The notes under the pieces are model-generated. The model made no database searches. It worked only from the letters and a program-made list of their open reading frames with translations, and had not been told where the DNA came from. A stretch of DNA of 64,000 nt from Betaproteobacteria bacterium (GTDB lineage: Bacteria; Pseudomonadota; Gammaproteobacteria; Burkholderiales; Casimicrobiaceae). The stretch is from assembly GCA_016192065.1 (NCBI GenBank), contig JACPUX010000035.1:1-64000 (forward strand). The letters run 5' to 3'. Made by a program: the position numbers and the translations under genes. Shown one piece after another: positions 27,702 through 37,500 of this stretch; within the stretch, counting starts at the first letter, position 1, and the number at the start of each line of letters is the position of its first letter.

Positions 27702-29980
27702 TCGATCTTCGCGACCTGACCCTTATTTGCGCCGACACCCGCAATCACGATCTCGCTTTGCGTGCGCTGCGCCTCAGCGGACAGGCCTGCCGCTTCGGGC
27801 GGGCGCTATTCTTCACCGACCGGGAATACACCGAACCGGGGGTGGAGATCGTGCGCGTCGCGCCGCTGCGCTCCGCCGCCGACTACTCCCGTCTGCTGAT
27901 GAAGGATCTGCTCGAACACATCCACACCCCTTATGCGCTGGTGGTGCAGTGGGATGGTTATGTCCTCCATCCCGAAGCTTGGTCCGAGGATTTCCGTAAC
28001 TACGACTACCTCGGTGCGCGCTGGCCATGGATGCCCCAGGGAAGCGAAATCGGCAACGGCGGCTTCTCGCTGCGCTCGCGCAAGTTGCTGGAGGCTCTGG
28101 CCGACCCGGAGATCAGCGAATTCGCGATCGAGGATGTGGCGATCGGCCAAACCTATCGTCCCTTGCTGGAGTCCCGTCACGGCATTCGCTACGCACCCGC
28201 GGCGGTGGCGGATCGCTTCTCCTTTGAGACCACCGCTCCGTCGCGGCCGACCTTCGGTTTTCACGCCCTGTACAATTTCTGGTTGACGCTGCCCGATGCG
28301 CAATTGCCGGAGATCCTCGCCGGGCTCGCCGACGCCAACACCGAGACGCCGCAGCTCAGGGTGCTCGGGGTCAACTACCTGTGCGCCGGACGCCACGAGC
28401 CGGCGGCACTGACTTTTCAGCGCATCTTGCAGGTTCGCCCCGGGGACGCCGAAGTGGCGCGGCTCCTGCGTTTTGCCGAAAACGCGCTGAACGCCCCGCT
28501 GGCTGGTCGCAACGACCCCTGCCCCTGTGGCAGCGGCCGGCGCTTCAAGGGCTGCCACGGGGCCTTGACCCCGGCGTCGGCGCAAACCGCGGTCGCCGCG
28601 CCAACGCCGGCGCCAGCGCCTGTGCCCAAGCAGCCGCGCCTACCCGATTTTCGCGAAGCCCTGCGTCTACATGAGATCGGCGACGTCGATGCGGCCGAGA
28701 GCATTTACCGCGAACTGCTCCGACTCAAGCCGGACAATCCGATTCCCATGCACTTCCTGGGTGTCGCGGCCATGCAGAAGAAGGACCTGGACACCGCAAT
28801 CCCGCTGTTGGCCCGTGCCGCCGCCCTGGTCCCCGGAGAGGCCAATTTCCACAACAATCTGGGTTTGGCCTTGGTCGAGGCGCAGCGGATCGAGGAGGCC
28901 TTGCCTTGTTACGAGCGCGCGCTGGCCATTGACCCGGGAAGCACGGCCGCTTGGAGCAATCTGGGGCTGGCGCGCCAAGCGCTCCTCGACATCGACGGCG
29001 CGATCGTGGCGTTCGAGACCGCCATTCGACTCCAGCCCGAGTTCGACCGCGCCCATTGGAATCTCGCCTATGCCTACCTCCTGGCGGGCCGCTACGCTGA
29101 GGGCTGGCGCGAATATGAATGGCGCCTACAGATCAAAGACCTCGCCGGTGGCCTCCCCCCGGTCCCTGGGCCGGCATGGCAGGGGGAAATCCGGCCGGGC
29201 ATGCGCCTCTTGCTCCATGCTGAACAGGGGCTGGGCGACACCATTCAGTTCGCACGATTTGTTCCCCGCCTGGTCGCGGCCGGAGCATCGGTCATTCTGG
29301 AATGCCCACCGGTTCTGCACGGAGTCCTGAGCACACTCGGCCCAGGTGTTCACCTGCACGCCGCGGGCACGGCCCGGCCCGAGTACGAGTGCCATCTCGC
29401 TTTGCCCAGCTTGCCCGGCATGCTTGGAATTGAGGCCGCCGCGGTGCCAGCCCGCCAAGGCTTCCTTTCCGCTGCGCCCGAACTGATCGAATCCTGGCGC
29501 GATCGTTTTTCGGCGATGGGCGGCAGTCTTCGCGTCGGCATCACCTGGGGCGGCAACCCCGCCAATCCCTACGATCAGCGGCGCAGTTGTGCCCTGCGTG
29601 ATCTCGAACTGATCGCGAGCATGCCCGGCGTACGTCTGGTTTCCCTGCAAACCGGCCCGCGCCGCGCCGAGCTGGAGCATCTGCCGCCCCAGATCCGACC
29701 GATCGATTGCGCCGAGGATCTCACCACCACGGCGGCGCAAATCATGGCGCTCGATCTAATCATTTCCGTCGACACCGCCATCGCCCACCTCGCGGGAGCC
29801 TTGGGCAAGGAAACCTGGATCCTGCTTCCTTTCTCGCCGGATTGGCGCTGGCTTACCGAACGCGAAGACAGTCCCTGGTACGCCAGTGCCCGACTTTTCC
29901 GCCAAGCCCACCGAGGCCGGTGGGTGGAGCCGGTGCAGGCCATGGCCGACGCCCTCGCCTTGCGCCTGCGGCAAGACTGA
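27698..29980 (+). CDS. DUF5672 - SEC-C - TPR - heptosyltransferase-like fusion
   Basis: This 760-residue cytosolic protein joins four modules. Residues 1-225 resemble DUF5672 (LTLICADTRN, VQWDGYVLHPEAW, YLGARWPW, NGGFSLRSRKLLE), a glycosyltransferase-like domain. Residues about 270-287 are a SEC-C zinc motif, DPCPCGSGRRFKGCHG. Three to five TPRs follow (about 315-475). The C-terminal part, from about 494, has HAEQGLGDTIQFARF and ISVDTAIAHLAGALGK, as in TPR-linked GT9/heptosyltransferase-like enzymes. An Ala/Pro linker separates SEC-C and TPR. It ends three bases before the next SEC-C gene. The acceptor is unknown, and SEC-C suggests protein binding. Confidence 0.82.
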   Translation: MIDLRDLTLICADTRNHDLALRALRLSGQACRFGRALFFTDREYTEPGVEIVRVAPLRSAADYSRLLMKDLLEHIHTPYALVVQWDGYVLHPEAWSEDFRNYDYLGARWPWMPQGSEIGNGGFSLRSRKLLEALADPEISEFAIEDVAIGQTYRPLLESRHGIRYAPAAVADRFSFETTAPSRPTFGFHALYNFWLTLPDAQLPEILAGLADANTETPQLRVLGVNYLCAGRHEPAALTFQRILQVRPGDAEVARLLRFAENALNAPLAGRNDPCPCGSGRRFKGCHGALTPASAQTAVAAPTPAPAPVPKQPRLPDFREALRLHEIGDVDAAESIYRELLRLKPDNPIPMHFLGVAAMQKKDLDTAIPLLARAAALVPGEANFHNNLGLALVEAQRIEEALPCYERALAIDPGSTAAWSNLGLARQALLDIDGAIVAFETAIRLQPEFDRAHWNLAYAYLLAGRYAEGWREYEWRLQIKDLAGGLPPVPGPAWQGEIRPGMRLLLHAEQGLGDTIQFARFVPRLVAAGASVILECPPVLHGVLSTLGPGVHLHAAGTARPEYECHLALPSLPGMLGIEAAAVPARQGFLSAAPELIESWRDRFSAMGGSLRVGITWGGNPANPYDQRRSCALRDLELIASMPGVRLVSLQTGPRRAELEHLPPQIRPIDCAEDLTTTAAQIMALDLIISVDTAIAHLAGALGKETWILLPFSPDWRWLTEREDSPWYASARLFRQAHRGRWVEPVQAMADALALRLRQD

Positions 29981-29983
29981 GCC

Positions 29984-32395
29984 GTGGTGATCGCGGCGCC
30001 GGCTTCGCGCAATGCGCTTTGCCCTTGCGGCAGCGGCAAGCGTTACAAACATTGCCATGGCGTTTCGGCCAATGCCGAACCGCTTGCCACAGCGGGCCCG
30101 GCACCAGAACCAGTGGACATCGCGAGCCTGTTGCATGAGGGGCTAGCGCGGAGCGAGGTGGGCGACCATTTGGGCGCGGCCAGGATCTACCGTGAGGTCC
30201 TGGAGCGCGACCCCCGGCACCCGGACGCCTGGCATCTGCTCGGCTTGCTCGACCTGGCCGCAGACCAGCCCGCCGCAGCGCTGCAGAAGTTCGAGCAGGC
30301 CATTGCGGCCTACGCCGATCATCCCGGTTTTCATTTGAGCCGAGCGCGCGCCGAGCTCGCCCTCGAGCAGATGACCGCGGCCCTCGCACACGCGCGCGAG
30401 ATGGTCAGAAACTGGCCGGAATTGGCGGCGGGTTGGACCTTGCTCGGAACTTGCCTGGGAGCATCCTCCCCGGAGGAGGCGACCGCCGCCCTCAGGACTG
30501 CGCTGCGTCTTGACCCCCAAGACGCGGCAGCGGCATTCGAACTGGCTCGCCTACTTCATGACGCCCAGCACCATGAGACAGCGGCGGAGGTCCTGCGCGA
30601 CGGCTTGCGCCATCACCCCAACGATGCCCTGCTGCTCAACAATCTCGGCCTCAACCTCGAAAAGCTGGGCCAAGAGGGCGAGGCGATGGAGGTATTTCGC
30701 GCCGCCTTGCTGGCCAAGCCCGGGTTTGCCCCCGCTCGGGCGAACCTTGGGCGACGCCTCCTGGTCGCCGGCAAAGCCGGCGAGGCGCTCGCCTACCTTG
30801 AGCCGCCCGCGCAAGAGCTGCGCGACTCGCTCGAATATTGGATCACCCTGGCGCTGGCCCGGCAGAGCGTCGGGCGGGTGGAGGACGCGCTGCCGGCATT
30901 TCGGGAAGCACACCGCTTGAAGCCTTTCGATGCCAGGGTCAACTTCAACCTCGGCTCGGCCTATTTCGAAATCCCGCTGGTCGAAGAAGCACAGCGCTAC
31001 ATCGAGGAAGCGCTGCGCTTGCAACCCGAATTCGCCGCCGCTGAAATCGTTCTTCTTGAAATCGCCCGCCGTCGTTGCGACTGGCCGCTGTACCGGCGCC
31101 TCATTGAGCGTCTGCCGGCATGGATCAACGCCTGCGAGGAACTCATGCCGCCACCGCATGCCATGGTTTCCCTGCCAACCAGCGCCGCGGACCAGAAGCG
31201 TGTCGCCATCGCCTACACCCGCTGCCTGGGCGTAGCCGCGGCGCATCCGCATCTGCCTTCGCCGGCAAGTCCGAGTGGCAGGCTGCGCCTGGGCTACCTC
31301 ACCACGGCGATCCGCGAACATCCGACCACCGCCTTGGTCACCGAAGTTCTCGAAAGGCACGACCGGCAGCGCTTTGAGGTATCGGTCTATTCCTGCGGCC
31401 CTAAAGATGCCTCCGCTTATCGCACCCGCATCTTTGCTGCCGTCGAGCGCTTCGTGGATCTGCAAATGGCTTCCGACGCCGAGATCGCCGACCGAATTCG
31501 CGGCGATGGAATCGACATCCTGATCGATCTCGATGGCTATACCCAGCACGCCCGCAGCGGCGTTCCGCCGCGGCGGCCGGCTCCCATGCAGGTCAACTAC
31601 CTGGGCTTTCCCGGCACGCTCGGGTCGTCGTGGCATGATTTTGTCGTTACCGACCGCGTGGTTACTCCGCCAGAGGCGGCTGAACATTTTACCGAACGGT
31701 TCCTTTACCTGCCGCATTGCTATCTGCCCAGCGACACTCGACGCAAGGCGGGGGTCCTGGCGAGTACGCGCGCGGACTGGAATCTACCGGAAAGCGGTTT
31801 GGTGTTTTGCAGCTTCAACCATCTGTACAAACTGCTGCCCGAGATGTTCGAAGTCTGGATGCACATCCTGCGCGAGACACCCGGCTCGGTCTTGTGGGTG
31901 CTCGCCCACGAAGCGGTCGCCCAAGGCGCTCTGCGAGGACGAGCGGCGGCCCTGGGGGTAGCCCCAGAGCGTCTCAAGTTCGCCGGGCCCGCGCCCATGG
32001 AAAAACACCTGGCGCGCTATCCCCTGGCCGATCTCTTCCTCGACAACCTTCCCTGCAACGCGCACACCACCTGCAACGACGCCCTCCTCATGGGCCTGCC
32101 CGTGCTCACCTGCCGGGGAGAAACTTTTGCCGGACGTGTCGCCGCGAGTCACCTCACGGCGGCCGGCTTGCCCGAACTGATCACCAATACACTGGGAGAC
32201 TATGCGGCCCTGGCGATCAAGCTGGCACGCGAGCCTGCGCTGCTGCGGAGCTATCGCCAGCGGCTGGCTGCCTTGGGTACGCGCAGCCCGCTGTTCGACA
32301 TGGCAGCGTATACCCGGGCGCTGGAAGATGGTCTCGAACGCGCCTGGGAAGAGCTTCAGGCTGACCGGGCACGGTCGGCCGCTACCGCCGACTGA
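29984..32395 (+). CDS. SEC-C - TPR - O-GlcNAc-transferase-type (GT41) glycosyltransferase
   Basis: The 803-residue product starts (GTG) with a SEC-C zinc motif (LCPCGSGKRYKHCHG, residues 12-26), then about nine TPRs (45-365). The GT41 catalytic region begins near 425. It follows animal OGT closely: the REHPTTAL segment holds the catalytic-base-position His near 444. FNHLYKLLPEMF supplies the UDP-contacting Lys near 615. CNAHTTCNDALLMGLPVLT with AGRVAASHL matches the donor-site block. SPLFDMAAYTRALE closes the domain. The expected reaction is transfer of GlcNAc or a related sugar from UDP to Ser/Thr of a protein. It is the most canonical of the four GT41 proteins here. Confidence 0.88.
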   Translation: MVIAAPASRNALCPCGSGKRYKHCHGVSANAEPLATAGPAPEPVDIASLLHEGLARSEVGDHLGAARIYREVLERDPRHPDAWHLLGLLDLAADQPAAALQKFEQAIAAYADHPGFHLSRARAELALEQMTAALAHAREMVRNWPELAAGWTLLGTCLGASSPEEATAALRTALRLDPQDAAAAFELARLLHDAQHHETAAEVLRDGLRHHPNDALLLNNLGLNLEKLGQEGEAMEVFRAALLAKPGFAPARANLGRRLLVAGKAGEALAYLEPPAQELRDSLEYWITLALARQSVGRVEDALPAFREAHRLKPFDARVNFNLGSAYFEIPLVEEAQRYIEEALRLQPEFAAAEIVLLEIARRRCDWPLYRRLIERLPAWINACEELMPPPHAMVSLPTSAADQKRVAIAYTRCLGVAAAHPHLPSPASPSGRLRLGYLTTAIREHPTTALVTEVLERHDRQRFEVSVYSCGPKDASAYRTRIFAAVERFVDLQMASDAEIADRIRGDGIDILIDLDGYTQHARSGVPPRRPAPMQVNYLGFPGTLGSSWHDFVVTDRVVTPPEAAEHFTERFLYLPHCYLPSDTRRKAGVLASTRADWNLPESGLVFCSFNHLYKLLPEMFEVWMHILRETPGSVLWVLAHEAVAQGALRGRAAALGVAPERLKFAGPAPMEKHLARYPLADLFLDNLPCNAHTTCNDALLMGLPVLTCRGETFAGRVAASHLTAAGLPELITNTLGDYAALAIKLAREPALLRSYRQRLAALGTRSPLFDMAAYTRALEDGLERAWEELQADRARSAATAD

Positions 32396-34590
32396 AGGAA
32401 TTCGGCGAGGGCACGCAAGGGGGCGGCATCATCGAAAAGGCGGCCCGCCCCGCCCGCCAGGCGGCCGCGCACCGCTTGCTGGAAGTCTCGATCTTCGAGC
32501 AGCCTCAGGGCGAGCGACACATACGCCTCTGCGCTCTCGACGATCAGCTCCGGGACTCCGGCAATCTCCAGCATGGCGGCGCTCTGCCGTCCGCGCATGA
32601 ACCGCCCGGGCAAGGTCACCACCGGCAGGGCGCAGGCCAGGGCATCCAGGCTGGTGTTGCCTCCCGACCAGTGCTGGGTATCAAGCATGAGATCGCAAGC
32701 AAGATTGATCTGCAAATAGCGTTCGCGCGGAACATAGGGCAAGAACACGAGGCGCTCCGCCCCGCCGGCATCGTGCTCGGCCAGAGCCCGTTCGAGCCGC
32801 TGGCGATAGGCAAGGGTGATGCTCTCGTGGCGGCCGGTGAACAACACCAACTTGGCGCTGGGGCGGCCGGCCAGGATGGCCGCGACCAGTCGGTCGTTGT
32901 CAGGATGAATCTTGAATAGGGACTGAGGCAACAGCAGGAGCTCGCCGGTCCTGGGCAAGCCCAGTGCCTCCCGGCTGAGGAGCGTGGGCACGGGTGGTCT
33001 CGGGTAGCTCGTGCCGATGCCGGGAAGGCGGATCAAGGTTTCACAGTAACTCGCCTCCGCCCCGGGTGGCTCCATCGCGGCGCTGGACAAGAAGAAGTCG
33101 ATGTTGAGGTGGCCGCTGGTGACTGGGTGTCCCCAAGCCGCGCACTGCACTGGAGCGAGGCGCATCGCGGCGAGCAGAAAGCAGGTGCTGTCCATGCCCA
33201 GCTCAGGGTAGAGCAGCACCTCGAGGTCGTCGCCGCGTATTGTGTTGATGATCTCGCCGATGCGCTTGCCGGCAAGCGCTCGGAACACCAGGGCGCGCGC
33301 CGCGATCTCCTGCGCGATCTGGTCGGCGCCAGGACGCAAATGGTAGATGTAGACCTCAAAACGCGTCGGATCGAGCTCGGTGATCCAGCGCGCGAAGTAG
33401 TGGCCCACCGTGCTGTCGGAGAAAAAGCTCGAGGCAAAACCAATGCGAATCTTGTCCCCACGATCCGACTTGGGCTCGGGGGCCAGCAGCCACTCCGGCG
33501 CGACGCGCGCGAGCATCTTCCTGAGGAATTCGTCATAGGCAACCTGCAACAGCCGATCATCGAGTCCCTGGTAGGCAAGGTAGAAGTTGTTCCAGGCAAG
33601 TGCCGAGAGGACATCGTCCCGATTTTCGGCCTTGAACTCACCGGCATCTCGTTGCAGTCGCGTCAAGCCGGCGGCGTAGGCTCCGCGCGCCGATTCGATT
33701 TCCTCACCGCTCTGATAAATCGGCGGCAGGGTCAATGCTTCTCCGAGCGCCGCCCGCAGATTGCCCGGCGCGCGCAGGGCGGCGCGATGATAGGTTTCCC
33801 GCGCCTGCGTGACATCCCCGCGTTCAGCCAAACAAAAGGCCAGCGCAAGGTGCAACCTCGCTTCGCGCGGGCGCTCCAGGGGCAGTGCCTGACGCAGCAC
33901 GCGCAGTGCGGTATCGAGATCGCCTTCGGTGCGCAGAAGATTGCCTAGGGCAAGCGCCGTCTCCGCGCGCTGCGGCGGCAGCGCCTGAGCGCGCTGCAGG
34001 CTGGCGATCGCCGCGGCTTTGTTTCCGGCGTCGCGAAGCAGCAGGCCCAGGTTGTGGTGCGCCAGAGCGTAATCGGGTTGCCGACGCGCGGCCTCCCGAA
34101 AAGCGCGCTCCGCCTCCGCGATCCGGCCCAGGTCGCGCAGCAGGCTGCCGTAATTATTCCAGGCGCGGGCATAGTCCGGTTTGTAGCGCAAGGCCGCCTG
34201 AAATGACGCCAAAGCCGCCTCGTCCTCGCCGCGATCGGCGAGCAGCATCCCGAGGTAATGGTGGGCCTCCGGGTAGGCGGCTTGGAGGCTCAAGGCGGCG
34301 CGCAGCGAATCGATCGCCGCCGGTATCTGCCCCAGGTCCTCCTGCACTTGCGCCAGCAAATAGCGGCAGACCGCCTGCGTAGGCAGCAGCGCAACCGAGC
34401 GTTCGGCGTGCGGCAGCGCACGGGCCGCTTGACCGGAGTCGCGCCAGGCAGCGGCCATGAGATAGTGGACCCGGCCATCCTGGGGTGTGGCCGCCAAGGC
34501 CGGCGCCAGGCACTGCCGGGCCGACTCGGGTTGGCCCTGCTGCAATAGGCGCTGGGCTTCGCCCAGCCATCGTTCAGGCGCTGCGCTCAT
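32356..34590 (-). CDS. TPR - GT41 (SPINDLY/OGT-like) glycosyltransferase
   Basis: A 744-residue protein with seven or more TPRs in residues 5-290 and a helical linker. The GT41-like domain starts near 385. FASSFFSDSTVGHYF replaces the usual DxxxHPVG, so the catalytic-position His is Ser/Thr. The donor-site Lys is kept in LFKIHPDND near 560. CDLMLDTQHWSGGNTSLDALACALPVVT and RGRQSAAML match the family nucleotide-binding block. Its 3' end overlaps the convergent gene by 40 bp, and its ATG overlaps the stop of the 1135-residue neighbour. Activity on protein or glycan is undetermined. Confidence 0.83.
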   Translation of the reverse strand: MSAAPERWLGEAQRLLQQGQPESARQCLAPALAATPQDGRVHYLMAAAWRDSGQAARALPHAERSVALLPTQAVCRYLLAQVQEDLGQIPAAIDSLRAALSLQAAYPEAHHYLGMLLADRGEDEAALASFQAALRYKPDYARAWNNYGSLLRDLGRIAEAERAFREAARRQPDYALAHHNLGLLLRDAGNKAAAIASLQRAQALPPQRAETALALGNLLRTEGDLDTALRVLRQALPLERPREARLHLALAFCLAERGDVTQARETYHRAALRAPGNLRAALGEALTLPPIYQSGEEIESARGAYAAGLTRLQRDAGEFKAENRDDVLSALAWNNFYLAYQGLDDRLLQVAYDEFLRKMLARVAPEWLLAPEPKSDRGDKIRIGFASSFFSDSTVGHYFARWITELDPTRFEVYIYHLRPGADQIAQEIAARALVFRALAGKRIGEIINTIRGDDLEVLLYPELGMDSTCFLLAAMRLAPVQCAAWGHPVTSGHLNIDFFLSSAAMEPPGAEASYCETLIRLPGIGTSYPRPPVPTLLSREALGLPRTGELLLLPQSLFKIHPDNDRLVAAILAGRPSAKLVLFTGRHESITLAYRQRLERALAEHDAGGAERLVFLPYVPRERYLQINLACDLMLDTQHWSGGNTSLDALACALPVVTLPGRFMRGRQSAAMLEIAGVPELIVESAEAYVSLALRLLEDRDFQQAVRGRLAGGAGRLFDDAAPLRALAEFLQSAVAADRARSA

Positions 34591-37500
34591 GCGCGATCAC
34601 CGAGTTCACCATAGATTTCGGGACGTGCGGAGCGCAACGCGGCCAAATAGGCCGCTTCCAGGTTGCGAATGTGTGCCTCGCCGTCGACAAATGTAGAGCG
34701 GCGCATGCCGTCCTGAATCTGCTGCAAAACCTCGGCGCGAAACCCCGAATCGTGCGCCAGCCGAACCGCCAGTTCGATGTACTCCGGGCCGCTCTGGGCA
34801 ACACCCAGGGTGGCGCCAAGATGGCTCAGAATGCTCGTTCCGACGCGCTCGCCGTGCCGCCGGCCGCAGAGGGTGACCACCGGCACCCCCATGGCCAGGG
34901 CTTCAATCGTGCCGTTGGCGCCACCGAAGGGCATGGGGTCGAGCACGAAATCAACCAAGGCGTAACGCGCCTGGTTCTCCGACTCGTCCCGGCCCTGGGG
35001 GACGAAAACCAACCGCTCCGCATCGATTCCTCCAGCGCGAAAAACCCGCACATAGGCCTCGCGTTGTCCTGGGTGCGTAGGCGACAGGGCGACCACCGCC
35101 TCGGGCAGCCGGTCGAGAATCTCGCGCCACAGCTTGAGGCAGCGGCGAGTGAGCTTGAGTAAGTTGACAAAAGCGCCGATCACCACGGCCTGCGCCCCGA
35201 TGCCAAGTTGATCGCGCCGGAAGACAGGTGCTTGCGGCATCGCGATGGCGCGATGGGGATAGACACAGGCGGCCATGGCGAGCAAAGGCTCGACCTGATG
35301 TTCCTGCATCTCCGGCAAGTCGGCGATCCGGTCGGTCAGCTTGAAGTCTATGCTGGACATACCCAGGCATCCCGCGCTGCCGACGCTGGTGATTTGCACC
35401 CGAGCCGGCTTGGCGGCAAGAATGGCCTGCCTCGCGCCGCGGGTGTGGGTGGAACAGTCGATCAGCAGGTCGATATCGTCGGCTTCGATGCGGGCGATCG
35501 CCGCCTCATCGGACAAGCTGACCAGGGATGCGAAATGGTCGCTCGCATCGGTCATGCGCTTGGCCCAGGCGTCTTCGCCCAGGCGGGTCGCGTACAGGTA
35601 AACCTCGAACCGCTGGCGATCGTGACGATCCAGCCATTGGTAGATCATCTTGCCCATGACGTGATCGCGAACGTCGCCGGAAAGGTAGCCGATGCGCAGA
35701 CGGCCGGGCCGGCGCAGCTCGGGCCGAGGCCGTGCAGAGCCATAGACTTTGCTTGCCGCTTCGCTGTAAGTTCGGTAGAAGCGACCCAGTTGGGCAACGT
35801 CGAGATCAAAGAAAAGCAACAGGTAGAGCAACTCTTCCAGCCCATCGACGAGATCCGTGGGATTGGCGGGTTGGAAGCGCTGCTGCTCCAATCCATTGAG
35901 GTAATACTCCAGCCGCGCCCAGTTGCCGGCGAACTGGCAGGCCTCCAGCGCGTAAATCGCCAGGGACAGCGCACCCGGGCAGGCCCGCTCGAAGCGTTCA
36001 AAATTGGCGAGCCACGCGGCGTAATTGCCGCTGGCGAACAAGACTTCGCCCTGGTACTTGTAGGCCTGCGCCTCTCTTGGCCGCAGCCTGATCACTTGCT
36101 CGTAGCAGGCAGCGGCTTGTTCGTTTTCCTGGCGCTGCTGATGCAGGGCGCCAAGGTTGAAAAAACTCTCGGGCGCCTGCGGATCCAATACCGCCGCCTT
36201 CTGCCACGCCGCCTGCGCCTCGTCCTCGTGGCCCAAGGCATTGGCCGCCAAGCCCAGCTGCAGCCAGGTGCCGGCCTCGCCCGGCGTCAGAGCAGCGGCG
36301 CGTACGAGGGTCGCTTTGGCCTCCTCCGGCAGATCCAACTTCCTCTGCGCTTGGGCGAGGATGCGCAGCAAGCGGGGCTCGGCGATGGAAGGGCCGCCAA
36401 ATCCGTTGCAGGTTTCCGCGGCCTCGGCAAAGGCACCCAGGTCGAACTGAATCTGCGCCAGCGCATACCGCGCGTCGAGGTACTCGGGTTGTGCCGCAAG
36501 CGCGGCGGCAAGATCGACCGCGGCGGCCCGAAGGGCGCCCACATCGCGGCGCAGGCAAGCGCGCATGTACAACACCGCCGCCGCGTCGGGCTGATCGGCG
36601 AGCAACGCGCTGTACTGTCGGTCGGCATCTTCGGCCCGCCCATCACGGTGCAATTGCAGCGCGCTTTGCCGATAGGCGCGCAAGGACTCGGCGGCCAGAT
36701 TCCCCTGGCCGCGCCGCGTCCGCTCGTCCCGGTTGGCGATCGCCGCGTCGCGCCAGCTCTCGTGGCTGAATACCGAAGTCTTGAGGGTCTCCGCGGTGTC
36801 TCCGCGTGGCTGTACCAGCGCATCGATCAACAAGGGGGACGACCGCGCCTGGTCCAGGCGCCAGCCGACCAACCAGGGCGCCGGCCGGTGGGCGAGGACT
36901 TCCAGCAGCGGCGGTCCCGGAGGATCGCCTCCCACGACGAGGACGTCACAGTCATCTTCGGCGATGAAGCGCACCGCCTGAGCAAGCGGGAAGCGACCCA
37001 GCGTCGCGACCGGCAGCTCCCGCCATTCCGCCTTCTGCGCATCGCCCGACTCGTCGATCAAGTACACCCTCAAGCTCGTCTCTAGGCCAGCGGTCGCAGT
37101 CCTTAGGTCGTCAATCAGTTCTGGCGCCGAAGGGGTCCAAGCCTCGAACAGAATCCCCACGCGCAGCGCTGTTCCGGCGGTTCGGCGCGGCCATCCGAGC
37201 CCGCCGCTGCAGGCGAGCCGCTGGTCGACCAGGGCGCGGCAGCTCCGAGCAAGCCCCAGTGCTCCATCGGTGCCGCCCAGGCCGAACCTGCCGGCAAGAG
37301 ACAAGACCTCGATCAACTCGGCTTCGGTCCATTGCTGCCAGGCAGCCGCCTCGGCCAGGGCGCTTTCGCGGGCGGCAGCATCATTGCTGGCAGTACTCAG
37401 GGCGGCGATGAGTCCGGGAGCGGACCGCGGCAGTTCATGCGCGTAGCGCTGGTAAAGCCGATCGGCCGGCCCGGACTCGCCGATTGCGCGCAGCGCGCGG

